Notes under the pieces: generated by a model | The model's database searches: none | What the model saw: the letters and a program-made list of their open reading frames with translations, nothing else | What the model was told of the DNA's origin: nothing | Translations under genes and position numbers: made by a program | In this document: piece after piece, positions 10,124-20,883 of the stretch | Layout of the letters: the number at the start of each line of letters is the position of its first letter | Numbering within the stretch: position 1 is the first letter of the stretch | DNA from: Tillandsia leiboldiana | Taxonomy: Eukaryota > Streptophyta > Magnoliopsida > Poales > Bromeliaceae | Direction of reading: 5' to 3' | Length of the DNA stretch: 64,000 nt | NCBI GenBank assembly: GCA_029204045.2 | Contig: CM055076.1 | Coordinates: 19,346,269 to 19,410,268 of the forward strand

Positions 10124-10815
10124 CTAGTTGGCCGGGTACAAGTAGTCCGTATCGATATGAGCAGGATAGCCGACATGGCCTTTGTGGCGAAGGTATTTTA
10201 GATTATATCCTCCACTTGGGCGTGTATATCGGCGAGCCCCACTAGAGGTGTTGGGACCACTGGTTCCACCAAAGGAGGTGGCAGCCATATTGGTCGGCTT
10301 GATTCTGAGGTGGTCATTGCGGGAGGACCTGCCTGTCATTCTGGCCCCCAACCCTTTTGACGAATCCGTCTTGAATTACCGGGGTCGCCGGCTATGCTGG
10401 CAGGGGTGGCGGCTGACGATGGCCAGCTTGATGCGCTTGAAACTCAGCGTGCCCAGCTTGCAATGCTGGGGCTGCCGTTTGCGCTTGTGGGAGTGGCGGC
10501 CCACCATGGCCTGCTTGGTACTGAGCCAGTCCCTGTGGAGGGACCTGCCTGCTGTTCCTGGCCCAATCTCTTTCGGTGAGCTCGGCCTGAGGTACCGGAA
10601 CCGCCGGCTTCACTTGAGGAGGTGGCGGTCCGTAATGGCCAGCCTATTCCTGAATCGATCCCTGCGGAGGGACCTGCCCGTCGTTCCCGCCTCCAACCTG
10701 TAGCTGGACGAACGACAGTAGAGGAGGTAGAGCAACCCCCCCAGTAGGAGTCCGATTGTTGGCCGATGTTCTGCCACATCGGCCATATCCTCGTCTGGTA
10801 CGGGGTCCACTGCCG
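10124..10815 (-). pseudogene. Repetitive Pro/Gln-rich middle section of Gag
   Basis: GC-rich sequence whose minus-strand translations are rich in Pro, Gln, Ala and Gly (VPQAELTERDW, QVPPQGLAQYQAGHGG). Phrases such as GAGGGACCTGCC recur near 10322, 10537 and 10666, and the ACCGG...CGCCGG stretch near 10370 and 10587, so the region is a diverged tandem repeat. Frames stay open on both strands because of composition. I assign it to gag from its position between the N-terminal and capsid parts. Confidence 0.45.
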
Positions 10816-11349
10816 CTGTGTTGCCCCCAGCGGCTACGTCGCTTGATAAGTAGCCGCCGGCGGTGCCACTCCCTTAGGTTGTACTGTCGGCATTGACGGC
10901 GCCATCGTGATCGATTGCGTCAGCAATTGCTGGGGTCCTATGGAGGCAAACCCTCCATCGTATGGCTCATTTCGGGTCACCGTTTGCCCTATCTGAGCCA
11001 CTTTCTCATTTGAGGTTGATATAATGGCCATCATTGAATCCAAGCGAGCCTCCCGCGCCTGGCTATTCCTTTCAAAGGACGCTTGTGTCCTCTCGACACG
11101 GTCCAGCATTCAGGTCATATGCCCGACTAACTCGGCCAAGGTCGGCTCGTGTGGTGCCGACCTCCCGCTAGTTTCAGGAGCCTTTGGTGGCGTCGGTGGA
11201 GGATGGTCCGCCTGCCCGGCGCCGCTGGTTTGGTCGTCCCGTACTTGTATGGGAACGACTCTGTTCCCGTGGCTGATGTTGTTGTCCTCTGACATGATAA
11301 CGGTAGGAGGTAGGAAAAAATTACCTGAGTGTCCCACCGGGCATGCCAA
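10816..11349 (-). pseudogene. N-terminal Gag of the gag-only element
   Basis: Two adjoining minus-strand frames (11110-11349 and 10834-11109) give a Pro/Ser-rich start (SEDNNISHGNRVVPIQV) and a helical, coiled-coil-like part (RVERTQASFERNSQAREARL). They begin within about 20 bases of the LTR, right after the candidate primer site. This is the expected first coding of an LTR element on the minus strand. A stop separates the two frames. The middle and capsid parts follow leftwards. Confidence 0.6.
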
Positions 11350-11355
11350 TTAAGT
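11331..11355 (-). other. Candidate primer-binding site of the gag-only element
   Basis: On the minus strand the bases after the 5' LTR read ACTTAATTGGCATGCCCGGT. The position fits a primer site, but the sequence is not the tRNA-Met type (TGGTATCAGAGC) used by the other elements here. The tRNA is not identified. Confidence 0.45.
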
Positions 11356-12363
11356 TGTTGGGGCCGAAAATGGCGGTCTGTGTTCGCCCCCGTTTGACCA
11401 TTTGAGATGTGATGCGCCGCATGCCAACTAGATCAAGCGATCGGGCCGGGGGGGATCTGCTCGGCCGGGTTCTCCTCTGGTAACTCTCGCGACCGTTCGG
11501 CTTAGAGTAGCCAAATCGGGATGTGGAGACAGAGAAAGAGGCACAGATAGGATAAACACAAAAGACTAAGGAGCCGATTGTGGGATGGAAATTGTATTGA
11601 GTGGAATGGGGTTACAAGAGAACAAGGTAGCCAATTACAATTAATCTACTCCTAGGAAAAGCGGAAAATCTTACAGTTAATCTACTCCTAAGGAAAGTAG
11701 TAAAGATTTGAAAAAGTAGGGGTGGTCACGGGCATACGAGGTTGCCGGACCCCTTTTCCTTCGATGGTTCGGGTATTTATATACTTTCCGAACCATGTTT
11801 ACAGGCACCGATTTTGAATTATCGGCGTGATTTGGGGGAAATCACCGTGGAATCCTCAACTACTTCCTTTCGAGTTTAAAACCCCTCAAATAGGATAATA
11901 GTCGTTTTTCCTTCCAGGTTCATCCCCTTGCTATCGCGCTAAGGCGTGATTCTCGGCGCTTTCCAATGCTCGGCGCTGCTTGCCGTTCCGGGTTAGTTGC
12001 GGGATTCGTGCCCAAATCGCGCACTCATTCCTTTCGAAATCTTTCCTTTATCGGCCCGAGCAACCGAAGGCTGACTCTGACCTCCGCCTTTTTCATCGCT
12101 TGACTGAAGCGGTCCGGTGTTCACTTTCAGCCGAAGTCGACCTTGGATGAGGCGATGATCCCCATCATCGGCTATTCTTCCTGTCGGCTGATGCTCTCAA
12201 CCGATGGCATACGTCGTGTGCTATACTCTCGCGCGACTGAATCAGTCTTGATCAAGCCGCGGATCCTTCTTAGCTTGATTCTTCCCCTCGTCGGCTGATA
12301 TCTTCGACTGATGGAAAACGTCACGTGTTGCTTTCTCAAGTGGCGAAAATTTTGGTCTCAATA
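11356..12363 (-). repeat. 5' LTR of the gag-only element (in its own orientation)
   Basis: 1008 bp pairing with 5942-6956. It starts TGTTGGGGCC and ends CTCAATA, the last dinucleotide having changed from CA to TA. ATTAC follows at 12364-12368. Confidence 0.9.
11773..11784 (-). promoter_or_regulatory. TATA-like box in the LTR
   Basis: Minus-strand GTATATAAATAC, in the middle of the LTR and equivalent to GTATAAATACC in the partner LTR near 6358-6370. It is a plausible pol II core promoter, judged from sequence only. Confidence 0.5.
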
Positions 12364-12368
12364 ATTAC

Positions 12369-13364
12369 AATCACACAAGAAAATTCTTATGCCGAAAAAG
12401 TTATTCTTAAATATTTTATTTCAACTTCTAAACTGGCCCTAAATTTTTTTCTATTTTAATCAAATTCACCTCTCGGACCTATTAAAAATCCTTAAGCCCA
12501 AATATAATACCGTTCTCTGATAGCTTAAGCTTTCGAAGAATAATTCTTATTTCACATTATTTAATATGATATTAGAATGGGATGTCCCAAGTTTAAATCC
12601 CTCCAGACCCTTGTCTTATAATTTCCACCTATTTAATTCAACTTCATGGTGTAGGCGTATAAAAAAAGAATTCAAGTGCAACCGTAAGAAAGAATGTTGA
12701 ATACGATTATTGAAAGGATCATCATTCTGTAGCAATTTAAGTTTTTATAGACAAGTGGTTGTTTCGTAATTTTTAACATGTATATAGTACATAGTGAAGA
12801 AAAATTACAGAGTAGTAATTTCTTGAATGCTTCTTGGAAAAGGAGAGGAAATGAAATTAAAGTTTTATAGAGAAGACTTACGAGTCAACCAAACTCAATT
12901 ATTGTCGACAGAGAAATCCGTCCGTCTGCCCCCACTCCACACCCTTGTTAATTGAAGGAGAAATTATTGTCTGCACACCCAATATTAGAGGTCTATAGAT
13001 TAAAAAAAAATATATACAAAGAATGTTTGAACTTTAGCTTTTTAATAAACAAGTATTTGAATTTTTTATTTGGCTTAGTTATACGTACTTTATAAATTTT
13101 TTTCACTTTCTATGATATACTTTTTTTTTTTTTTTTCAATTATACTACTCAACTTTTTTTCTTTTTTTTTAAGCCTCTATACTATAAGAAAATACACTTA
13201 TAATTTTGTACAAAAATTGATAATAAATAATGTTTAAAAGAGATAGAGCATATATTCAAATTGGGGGAGAAATAATTTTTTGAATGTTTTTTTTGGAAGA
13301 TTAAAGAAAATAAAATAGAGGTTACATAGAAGACACTTACAAGTCAAACAAACTCAATTAGTGT
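12369..13364. other. AT-rich NLR-locus flank, unit 1 continued
   Basis: No gene is seen. It resumes the block interrupted by the insertion at 5942. The sequence GTAATTTCTTGAATGCTTCTTGG with the following 150 bases (to about 12955, CCCCCACTCCACACCC) recurs near 16890, 28115, 31140, 53785 and 54730. A segment near 12510-12640 (TAGCTTAAGC, then AAGTTTAAATCCCTCC) also recurs near 15990 and 27905-28000 and looks like an old SINE-like insert, without a tail I can define. T-rich runs lie near 13118-13172. Confidence 0.5.
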
Positions 13365-13520
13365 TAACGAGATTCTCGATGATTGCCGACTCCATAATCG
13401 TCCAGATAGCTCTCTAAGTGCAGCTGCTTCACCACTAAAGTAATTGAGTGCAGAAGTTAGAGAGGAGAAATGAGCTTTAGATTGCTGTCAGCCAATAGAG
13501 TACGGCTGTTTTATAGAGGA
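13365..13520 (-). pseudogene. Fossil of an NLR start region, copy 1
   Basis: On the minus strand the sequence matches the region around the start codon of the CNL at 41175 (AGCTATCTGGAGGATTATGG-like, here altered) and a few following codons (GAGAATCTCGTTAAC). The upstream part, with the motif complementary to GCTGTCAGCCAATAGAG, lies at 13480-13505. No coiled-coil or NB-ARC coding follows to the left. Six such fragments occur in the window. Confidence 0.7.
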
Positions 13521-15590
13521 AGCCAATTACTCGTCACGTCACATGATTAGTAAAAATGTTTTCTTTAATAAAATGTAAGATATACATTTTTATTAGTAAT
13601 GCGAATGTTTTTTTGCATTTAATTTTATAAATATTTTTTAAAAAAAATTCTATAAAATTTTAATTTATAAAAATAATTTTATATCTGACACACGTGCGCT
13701 ACGCGGGCGGACTAGCTATGATTGAGTAAGTGAACACGATAAATAATTAACAGTGTTTAAATAAGGTGAACTATTTATCGTATGCTTCTTATATATACAA
13801 TAAGTTGTATATATTAAATAGTTTATATGAAAAAAATATTACCATTGCTAGGTTGTATAAAATTCTAACAAATAAATAAAAAATTATTATTATTATAATT
13901 TTTATTTGATTGTTAGAATTTTATCGATAGATTTTTTAAATTGTTAAAATTCTATATAATTTGTTAAAAATTTTAGATGATTGTTAAAATTATATATAAT
14001 TAAAAAAATAGTGATAAATAATTTATCGTCTTTTCTAAATTTTATTAAAAATAATAAATAAATAATTATTTTTAATTTTTTTAAAAAAAATATAGTATGT
14101 TATCTACTTTCATTCATTAGAAAATTGAATTAGGCAACAGAAGTGAGACGTTCTCGGAGTGAAGACGAAAAAAAAAAAAAAAAAAAAAATAGAGTGGGTC
14201 CGGACGATTATTGTTTATTATTTTAAATAATATTTAATAATTTAAAATTTTATTATGTAAAATGGGTCCCATACATATGCTTTTTTTTAAAAAAAAAAAA
14301 GAAAAAAGAAAAAAGAAAAAAAAACTTTATTTAGTTACCACTTGTACTAGTGACGCAATTGATCAATCAATCGCTTGGATTCCTTCCTATCCAAAAAAAA
14401 AGATCACCACTTAATAAAGGAGATTCTTTCCCATTTTAATGAAAGTAAGATCTAATTGCACCCTACTATATTATATTTTAATATTATTTTTATTTATTAT
14501 ATTATAATAAATTTTTTTAAAAAATATTATTATATTAAGCTAGACTAGTATGTTTTTCAGAAGATTTTTTTTTATACTTCTAACTTTTTTTTTCTATAGT
14601 AGAACATTCGATTCGACGATCGACTCCGGTATACATAATTTACAGTATTATAATTATCTAAAAACTAAATTTTATAATTTTTTAATTTTATTTGTCTAAT
14701 AAATGAATAGTTTCAAAATAAAAGAAAAAATAATAAAAATATCATAGAAAAATAATAAAAAATTTAAAATTAAATTGGAAACACTGATATTGCTTTTCAT
14801 GACAAATAAAAACTTTTATTAAAATTTTATCTAATTTGAGTTACTCTATATGGTTGAGTAGATATAACGGCAAGTGTCAAAAAAAAAAATAAATCTAAAA
14901 AGAATAATTTTTTATATGGTTCTTGGAAGGTGGGAGAAAATATATAAAAAAAAAAAGGCAGGTTTTGGAAGGCACAGGTGTGAAAACATAGAAAATTTTA
15001 TACTCCACACAACTGCTATATTGAGAAACAAATTATTGACACATGGTATTCAAATATTTTTTTATTATTCATCATAATCAAAATGTCATGAATACTGACA
15101 CGGAACACGAAACATGCAACACAACATGATTAGAACAAAGCAACTCAATAATTTTTAAAAATTTAGAATATCGGACATACATGAATATCGATAATAAAAT
15201 ATAATATTATTAATATAATAATATATATTTATTATGTATAAAATATAAAATTTAGTAAAATATTATTTTATTTTTAATACAAATGAAAGTTAATAAAATT
15301 TTCATTGATAATTTATATATTTTAAGAAAAAAAATTTATCATACAAAATATATTTATATTGTCCAAAAAAAATTTATACCTGCTTATCAAAAAGGTAAAA
15401 TATTTATTATCTTACATTATATATATATAAAAAAATAAAATTATATATATATATATATTTTTTAATTATATGTACTATAGATTAATATTGAACGCACATC
15501 TAAAAAGTGTCCGTATCGGACACAAGTTTGATACGGACAAACTAGGCTTATAGAAATGCTTGTTGATATATAGATCACAACTCTCTAGAT
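13521..15590. other. AT-rich intergenic sequence, unit 1 right part
   Basis: No gene is seen. Long A/T stretches (A-run 14170-14189, A/T tracts 14280-14325). Blocks near 14395-14545 (TTAATAAAGGAGATTCTTT) and 14590-14700 (GACGATCGACTCCGG) recur in the same order near 17450-17560 and 17600-17700, and in part near 41630-41745 and 43380-43450. This shows tandem duplication of the flank. A frame at 14874-15077 is not recognised and sits in poly-A rich DNA. Confidence 0.5.
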
Positions 15591-16154
15591 ATTTTAGACT
15601 TTACAACTTTATTTAGCTTTTAAGAAAATATGATGAAAAAAAATATTTGATTTCTATTTGTAAATAAAATACAAAAGTATTCCTCCACACTTTTCTTCTC
15701 ACACATTTTTTTTTTTTTTTTTCCGTTGATCATTTAAGCCCTATCTCGATATATGAATACATTATTCGTGTAATCAAATATTAATTTAAAATTAAATACT
15801 ATTAAAATTTAATTCTAGTGGGTGAATTGTTACACTACCAAATCATGAATATCCGAACCTTTTGAGGGGAAAAAAATAAAACTCCTTTCTTACAATCATG
15901 CAAAAAAAAAATTCTTTATTTAAATCAAATTCACATTTCGAATTTATTAAAAGAATTTAAGTTCAAACGCATGTACTGTTTTCTAATAACTTAAATTTTC
16001 GAAGAATAATTATTATTTCATATTATTTAACATAATATCAGAACAAAATGATTATTAAAAAAATTTCAACTTCTCGGCATGGGCGTATAAAAAAAAAATC
16101 TCATAATTTCTATATATTTAATTCAACTTCTTGGCATGGGTGTATAAAAAAAAA
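15591..16154. other. AT-rich NLR-locus flank, unit 2 start
   Basis: Diverged repeat of 5585-5936 plus 12369-12660. No gene. A short internal duplication (TTCAACTTCTCGGCATGGGC near 16068 and 16127) surrounds the target of the telomere-repeat element. Confidence 0.5.
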
Positions 16155-16731
16155 GGGGCAATTTTCTATATATTCCTAAAAATTTTCCTGTTTTCAGATT
16201 TATCTATCTTAGAAGGCTAATATTAAAACTACCCTTCTTACGTTCCAACTTCTTTCCTAAATACCCCTGAAGTTAAACTCTGTTAGTGTACCGTTTCGAA
16301 CTGCCGTTATCTGTGTGTAATTACTATTTTGCCCTTTCAAATATACCCTAAACCCTAAAACCCTAAACCCTAAACTCTAAAACCCTAAAAAATCCTAAAC
16401 CCTAAACCCTAAAACCCTAAACCCTAAACCCTAGAATCCTAAAAAATCCTAAACCCTAAACCCTAAAACCCTAAACCCTAAACCCTAAAACCTTAAAAAA
16501 TCCTAAACCCTAAACCCTAAACCCTAAACCCGGACAAAATAGGTATATCTGATAGTTTTCAACTCCGATTATTATTTAATTCTAGTTTAACCCTAGTTAA
16601 CTTAACAAAGGGAAACGGTAGGGGTATTTTTAATAACGGTGGAACGTATGAAGGGTATATTGGAAAGAAAAAAATAAGAGGGGTAAATAAGATATTTCTT
16701 CAGATTTCAGGGTTACACAGACAATTATTCC
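16155..16731 (+). mobile_element. TIR element with an internal telomere-like array, copy 1
   Basis: The 577-bp element begins GGGGCAATTTTCTATATATT and, on the other strand from 16731, GGAATAATTGTCTGTGTAAC. The two ends align imperfectly over about 50 bases. It lies between A-runs of the flank, so a target duplication cannot be defined. The middle (16345-16532) is CCCTAAA-type repeat. The right part (16535-16731) recurs as reverse complement at 63547-63745, proving a mobile family. No transposase is present; superfamily uncertain. Confidence 0.75.
16345..16532 (+). repeat. Interstitial telomere-like repeat (CCCTAAA)n
   Basis: Mostly CCCTAAA with CCCTAAAA and TCCTAAA variants and three AAAAAATCCTAAACC interruptions spaced about 55-60 bp apart. 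Variants and a defined non-telomeric flank on both sides show it belongs to the element, not to a chromosome end. Confidence 0.85.
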
Positions 16732-17660
16732 AAAAAAAAAAAATTCAAGTCCAACAGTAAAAAGGAATGTTAAATATGATTATTAAAAAGAACATCATTT
16801 TGTAGCAATTTAAATTTTTATAATCAAGCGATTGTTTTGCCTGCTTTAAAAAGTATATAATGCACAGGAGAGAAAAATTAGGGAGGAGTAATTTTTTGAA
16901 TGGTTCTCAAGAGAGATGAGAAAATGAAATAGAAATTTGATAGAGAAGAGTTATAAATCAACCAAAGTCAATTATTGCCGACAGAGCAATATATCGCAAT
17001 ATATCGGTTCCCCACTCCAACCTTTTTAGGGAGAAAGTATTGTCTGCATGTACAATATTAATGATCAATAGATGATCAAGAAAAAAAAAACCAAAAAAGA
17101 AAAAAAAATCTAAATTTTAGCTCTGTTGTCAAAAAAATGTTTAATTTTTTTATTTGACTTAATTACACTACATACGATTGTTGATTATTTTAGATAATTT
17201 ATAATAATTTAAAATTTTATTAAATAAAGTGGGCGCCATAAATATATTTTTTTATTTTTAAATAAATAATAATTTTATTTAATTACGACTTATTGTATTT
17301 CTTAACACGTACTAATCAAGCAATTAATTAATTAATCATTTGGAAACTTTCATATCCAAAAAAAAAACCGAGAAAAAAGAATTTTTTTTTAAAAAAAAAG
17401 ATAGTGGGATTGCTTTAGGAACTTGCACAAAAGGAGTGATAAAGATCTTCACTTAATAAAGGAGATTCTTTTGCATTTAATGAAAGTAAGGCTTAATTTC
17501 ACTCTACTGTACTATATTTTAATATTATTTTTATTTATTATATTGTTATATTAAGTTAAGCTAGTATGTTTTGAGGTTTATATACTTTCAAACTTTTTTC
17601 AATAATAAAATATTTGATTTGACGGTCGACTTCGGTAGATATGATTTACGATATTAAAAT
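16732..17660. other. AT-rich NLR-locus flank, unit 2 middle
   Basis: No gene. GAGTAATTTTTTGAATGGTTCTC and the following CTGCATGTACAATATTAATG match unit 1 (12820-12990). The block at 17215-17560 matches 14240-14545. The NLR start fragment expected between them by analogy with unit 1 is missing. Confidence 0.5.
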
Positions 17661-17832
17661 GAGTAATACTATGTGTACATTCCAAATGAGCTGTACATCC
17701 TACACCAATTTCATTCTGAAATTGATATTTATCAACTCATCACATTAATATGACGAGTGGAATTCACCTCACCCTAGGATGGGGTGGGTGTAAGATGTAC
17801 ACTCCATTTGGGATGTACATCTAGTATTTTAC
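17661..17832 (+). mobile_element. 172-bp Mutator-type MITE, copy 1
   Basis: Flanked by the exact 9-bp duplication TATTAAAAT (17652-17660 and 17833-17841). Inverted ends: GAGTAATACTATGTGTACAT and, from the right, GTAAAATACTAGATGTACAT. Same length and plan as 58767-58938. The 9-bp duplication indicates a MULE-derived element. No coding. Confidence 0.85.
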
Positions 17833-17841
17833 TATTAAAAT

Positions 17842-18320
17842 TATTTATAAATTAAATTTTTTAAATTTTTTAATTTTATTTATCTAATAAACAAGTAGTC
17901 TCAAAATGAATAAAAAAAAATAATAGAAGACTTAAAGTTTAAATCGAAACCACTGATATTGTCCTTCATGGTAAATAAAATTTTATCTAACTTGAATTTC
18001 TAATAGCAGGCGTCAAAGAAAAATTCAGAAAGAATAATTTCTTGTACACTTCTTGGAAGAGGGGAGAAAGTATAATGGAATTATAAGCTGTACAAAAAAG
18101 TCGCAAGTTTAGAAACACATACATGTGAAAGCATAGGAAGTTTTATTCCGCACGCCATTGCTATACAATGGAAAATTATTGACACTTTTGGTGTTCTAGT
18201 TTTTCTTTATTATCCACCGCATCTTTATAGATATTTTAGATTTGGCTGGGGATTGAGTGATTCTTATGGCAAAAAAAAATTAAGATGAAAAAAATATTCC
18301 ATTTATATTTGTAAAAATTT

Positions 18321-18323
<3 letters not shown>
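17842..18323. other. AT-rich flank, unit 2 end and unit 3 start
   Basis: No gene. Near 18010-18230 it repeats 14870-15080 (AGGCGTCAAAGAAAAATTC, then GAAAATTATTGACAC). The following AGATATTTTAGAT starts the next unit, which resumes at 27546 beyond the insertions. Confidence 0.5.

Positions 18324-18412
<89 letters not shown>
18324..18412. repeat. (TA)n microsatellite
   Basis: Uninterrupted TA dinucleotides, about 44 units. The left end of a MITE (GCTAGACTGGA) adjoins at 18413. Confidence 0.97.
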
Positions 18413-18413
<1 letters not shown>

Positions 18414-18423
18414 CTAGACTGGA

Positions 18424-20791
18424 TGTAGTAACCGAGAATTTTAAAAGGTTTAAATAAATTTCTGAATTCACAAATAGTAGAAAATAAATAAATAAAGCCC
18501 CAGGGTTCTTGAGGTATTTGAAGCATGTGGTAAAAGCAGAATTTTATTTGGTGCAATAGAGGTTGAGATTTAATGTTGTCAAGCTCTAAGTGTAATGTTT
18601 GGCCCAAAGTCAGTTCTGGGCTGTTTGCGAAGCTGCAACAGTGTACTCCTGGCTAATTTGGGGTCACTGAACGCGATGCTTGCGTTTATTTTGGGTTTTG
18701 ATGAGCCGAAGAAACGAAAATGCGTTTCGGCTAGGTTAGAGAAGTGATTCATGGCCCGAAGTTTTCCTCGGGCATTGTGCGGCCACAAATGGGTGAGCAC
18801 GGCGTTCAGCAAGTCAAATGTCACCTACTGGAGGTGACGGCTCGTAAAAATGATTCTCCGTTTAAGAGAACGAGCCAAAACAGTGTTAATTAGTGTATAA
18901 AACACATTCTGGATAAGCTCGAGGGGCTTGCTGCAATTGTAACAATATGGAAAAACTAGATGAATGTTCTAAAACATTATTGACCTTTCGGTGGGTTTCC
19001 CGGGGTTCTTGAAAAGCTAAATATGCTTAATAATGCGATAATCGACGAAATGGTCGATTCGCGCTAGTTGCACATTGAGGATTTGGTAGATCCTGAGTTG
19101 TCATCTGGTATTGTTGTAGGCCCCAATCATCAGGAGCCAGCCCGTGATCCGTCTTGTGGTTATCGCGACCGTCTACCTTCTGGTGGAGTCGTTGTTCCTC
19201 CTATATACAGGTGGGTTTATCTTCGGTCCGCGTTTTATCAGGTCGGCCCTATTGGGTGCCGTGGTAGGTCGGACCCCTGTTCTTGGTGTAGCCCTGAACC
19301 TATGCTTTAGCCTTACTATATGCTTTCATTCCAGCATTCAGTCATTACATCTATATTGCTTGATTATACTGATGAGCCTTTCGTTATACTCTATTCTTCA
19401 CTGCATGTTTAGAATAGGAGTTCTAGTCTCAGTACCTGGCATGATTGCATCAGTATCGGTATCCCGATAGGGATTTCCTCGGCTTCTCGCCGACTGTCCG
19501 GTCTACCGACCGTGGATTGAGATTTAGCATTATGATTGCTATTGAGTTTATACCTGCTCTTACTACTTGCTTGCATATCAGCACAAAATCCTTACATCTG
19601 CATAACCTTGATCCCACAGATGAGCTTTTATTATGCCTTGACTTTCAGCAGTAGTTATACATCATGCTTATATTCCAGCAGTTGCTTGTTTATCATATTG
19701 AGATATATCATGCTTTCTTCAGCAGTAGATATGCATTTCCTAGACACATGCCATGCTTGATTGGTCACTAGCATAGTTCTATACCTGTCTCTATTCTTCA
19801 CTGCATGTTTAGAATAGGTGAGATTACTTCAGTACTTGGCATGTTATACTTGTATCCCAGTGGGGATTTTCCTCGGCTTCTTGCCGTCTATTTGGTCAGT
19901 GGACCATGGTTTGAGCATCCGCATTATGATTGCCGTGTCGAGCCAGCTTTCAGTCGCGCACACCAGCGGATTAGCTACCCGTGTGGGTGTTCTTTACCGG
20001 TAGGGAGGTCTGATCGACCCGTGAGCCCAGTGGGGTTATGATAGCTTGCAGGGTGTCCAAAAGGGGCTTTAGCCTGAGGCCCCAATGACCAAAAGGGGCT
20101 TTTGCCTGAGGTCCATATGCTCCATGGCAGTTTAGCCTGAGGCCCTTGTGGCCAAAAGTGGCATTTGATTGGGTATATTCGTGGTACTACCTTTGATGCA
20201 CCTTCTTGATATTCCTGCTTGTTTGATTACCTGCATTTCATATCTGTTATAGATTTATCATGCATAGTATGATTGTGTTATGTATATGCATACCCTGTTC
20301 TATTGATCCATGTATGATCTTACTTAGACTGTTTACCTGCTTTTGATCTTCAGTATATCCTACTTCTGTTTCCGCTTATTATTGTATCCAGTAGGTACGG
20401 CTTGCTATTTCCTGGCCCGTCGTGCCCACTGGGATACACTCCGGTGTATCTCACACCCTCGGGTGACTGTCTTTCAGGTCCTTCGGGTGCGGGGACCTTT
20501 GGACATTCTGTGTGAGGACGTGTGGTAGATTATCCCTGGTAGGATGTACCCTTTTGATTTAGTAAAACATTGCAACTGTATTTCCATTTTGAGAACTGGA
20601 TGTATTAACTTATGAACCTTGTGGTTGTAATAGAGTAGAACTTATTTAGTATAGCTATCTCGTATCTACTCTGATTGACTGTTTCTGTTAGCCGAGCACA
20701 TATAGGGAAGGCTCTGTTTGATGTACAGAGACTTTTCTATATGTGTGGCGGTCTGTTCACGCCTTGGAGAAATCAAGATTTTAAACTCTGA

Positions 20792-20827
<36 letters not shown>

Positions 20828-20864
20828 AGAAATTAGACCCACTTTTGAATCTCGGGGCGTGACA
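18424..20864 (+). repeat. 5' LTR of the Tekay-like element
   Basis: 2441 bp from TGTAGTAACCGAG to CGGGGCGTGACA. It contains an internal duplication (19391-19540 and 19795-19935 share TATTCTTCACTGCATGTTTA and the following text), three CAAAAGGGGCTT-like short repeats near 20055-20165, and a T-run followed by an A-run near 20790-20829 just before the end. Confidence 0.95.
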
Positions 20865-20871
20865 GATTAGA

Positions 20872-20883
20872 TGGTATCAGAGC
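20872..20883 (+). other. Primer-binding site, initiator tRNA-Met
   Basis: TGGTATCAGAGC, complementary to the 3' end of plant initiator tRNA-Met, seven bases after the LTR, with GATTAGA between. The same spacing and spacer occur at 45614-45632. Confidence 0.9.

Larger units (their letters stand above)
5942..12363 (-). mobile_element. Complete gag-only LTR retrotransposon (TR-GAG-like, Ty3/gypsy related), with a nested TRIM
   Basis: Two LTRs of about 1 kb (5942-6956 and 11356-12363) bound a 4.4-kb interior. The insertion is flanked by the exact 5-bp duplication ATTAC at 5937-5941 and 12364-12368. LTRs begin TGTTGGGG. The left copy ends CTCAACA and the right copy has decayed to CTCAATA. All recognisable coding is on the minus strand, so the element's own 5' LTR is the right one. 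Only gag and a short pre-protease segment are found; no protease, reverse transcriptase, RNase H or integrase is visible. A non-autonomous element of this kind needs Pol from a relative. The Gag resembles the Tat/Retand branch of Ty3/gypsy. Confidence 0.9.

Noticed and set aside
18236..18607. Protein with a long Tyr-Ile repeat
   Set aside because: It is the translation of a (TA)n microsatellite; the same applies at 27031-27225 and 27400-27655.
20872..20883. Part of a tRNA gene
   Set aside because: TGGTATCAGAGC is a primer-binding site next to an LTR; no cloverleaf or internal promoter boxes surround it.
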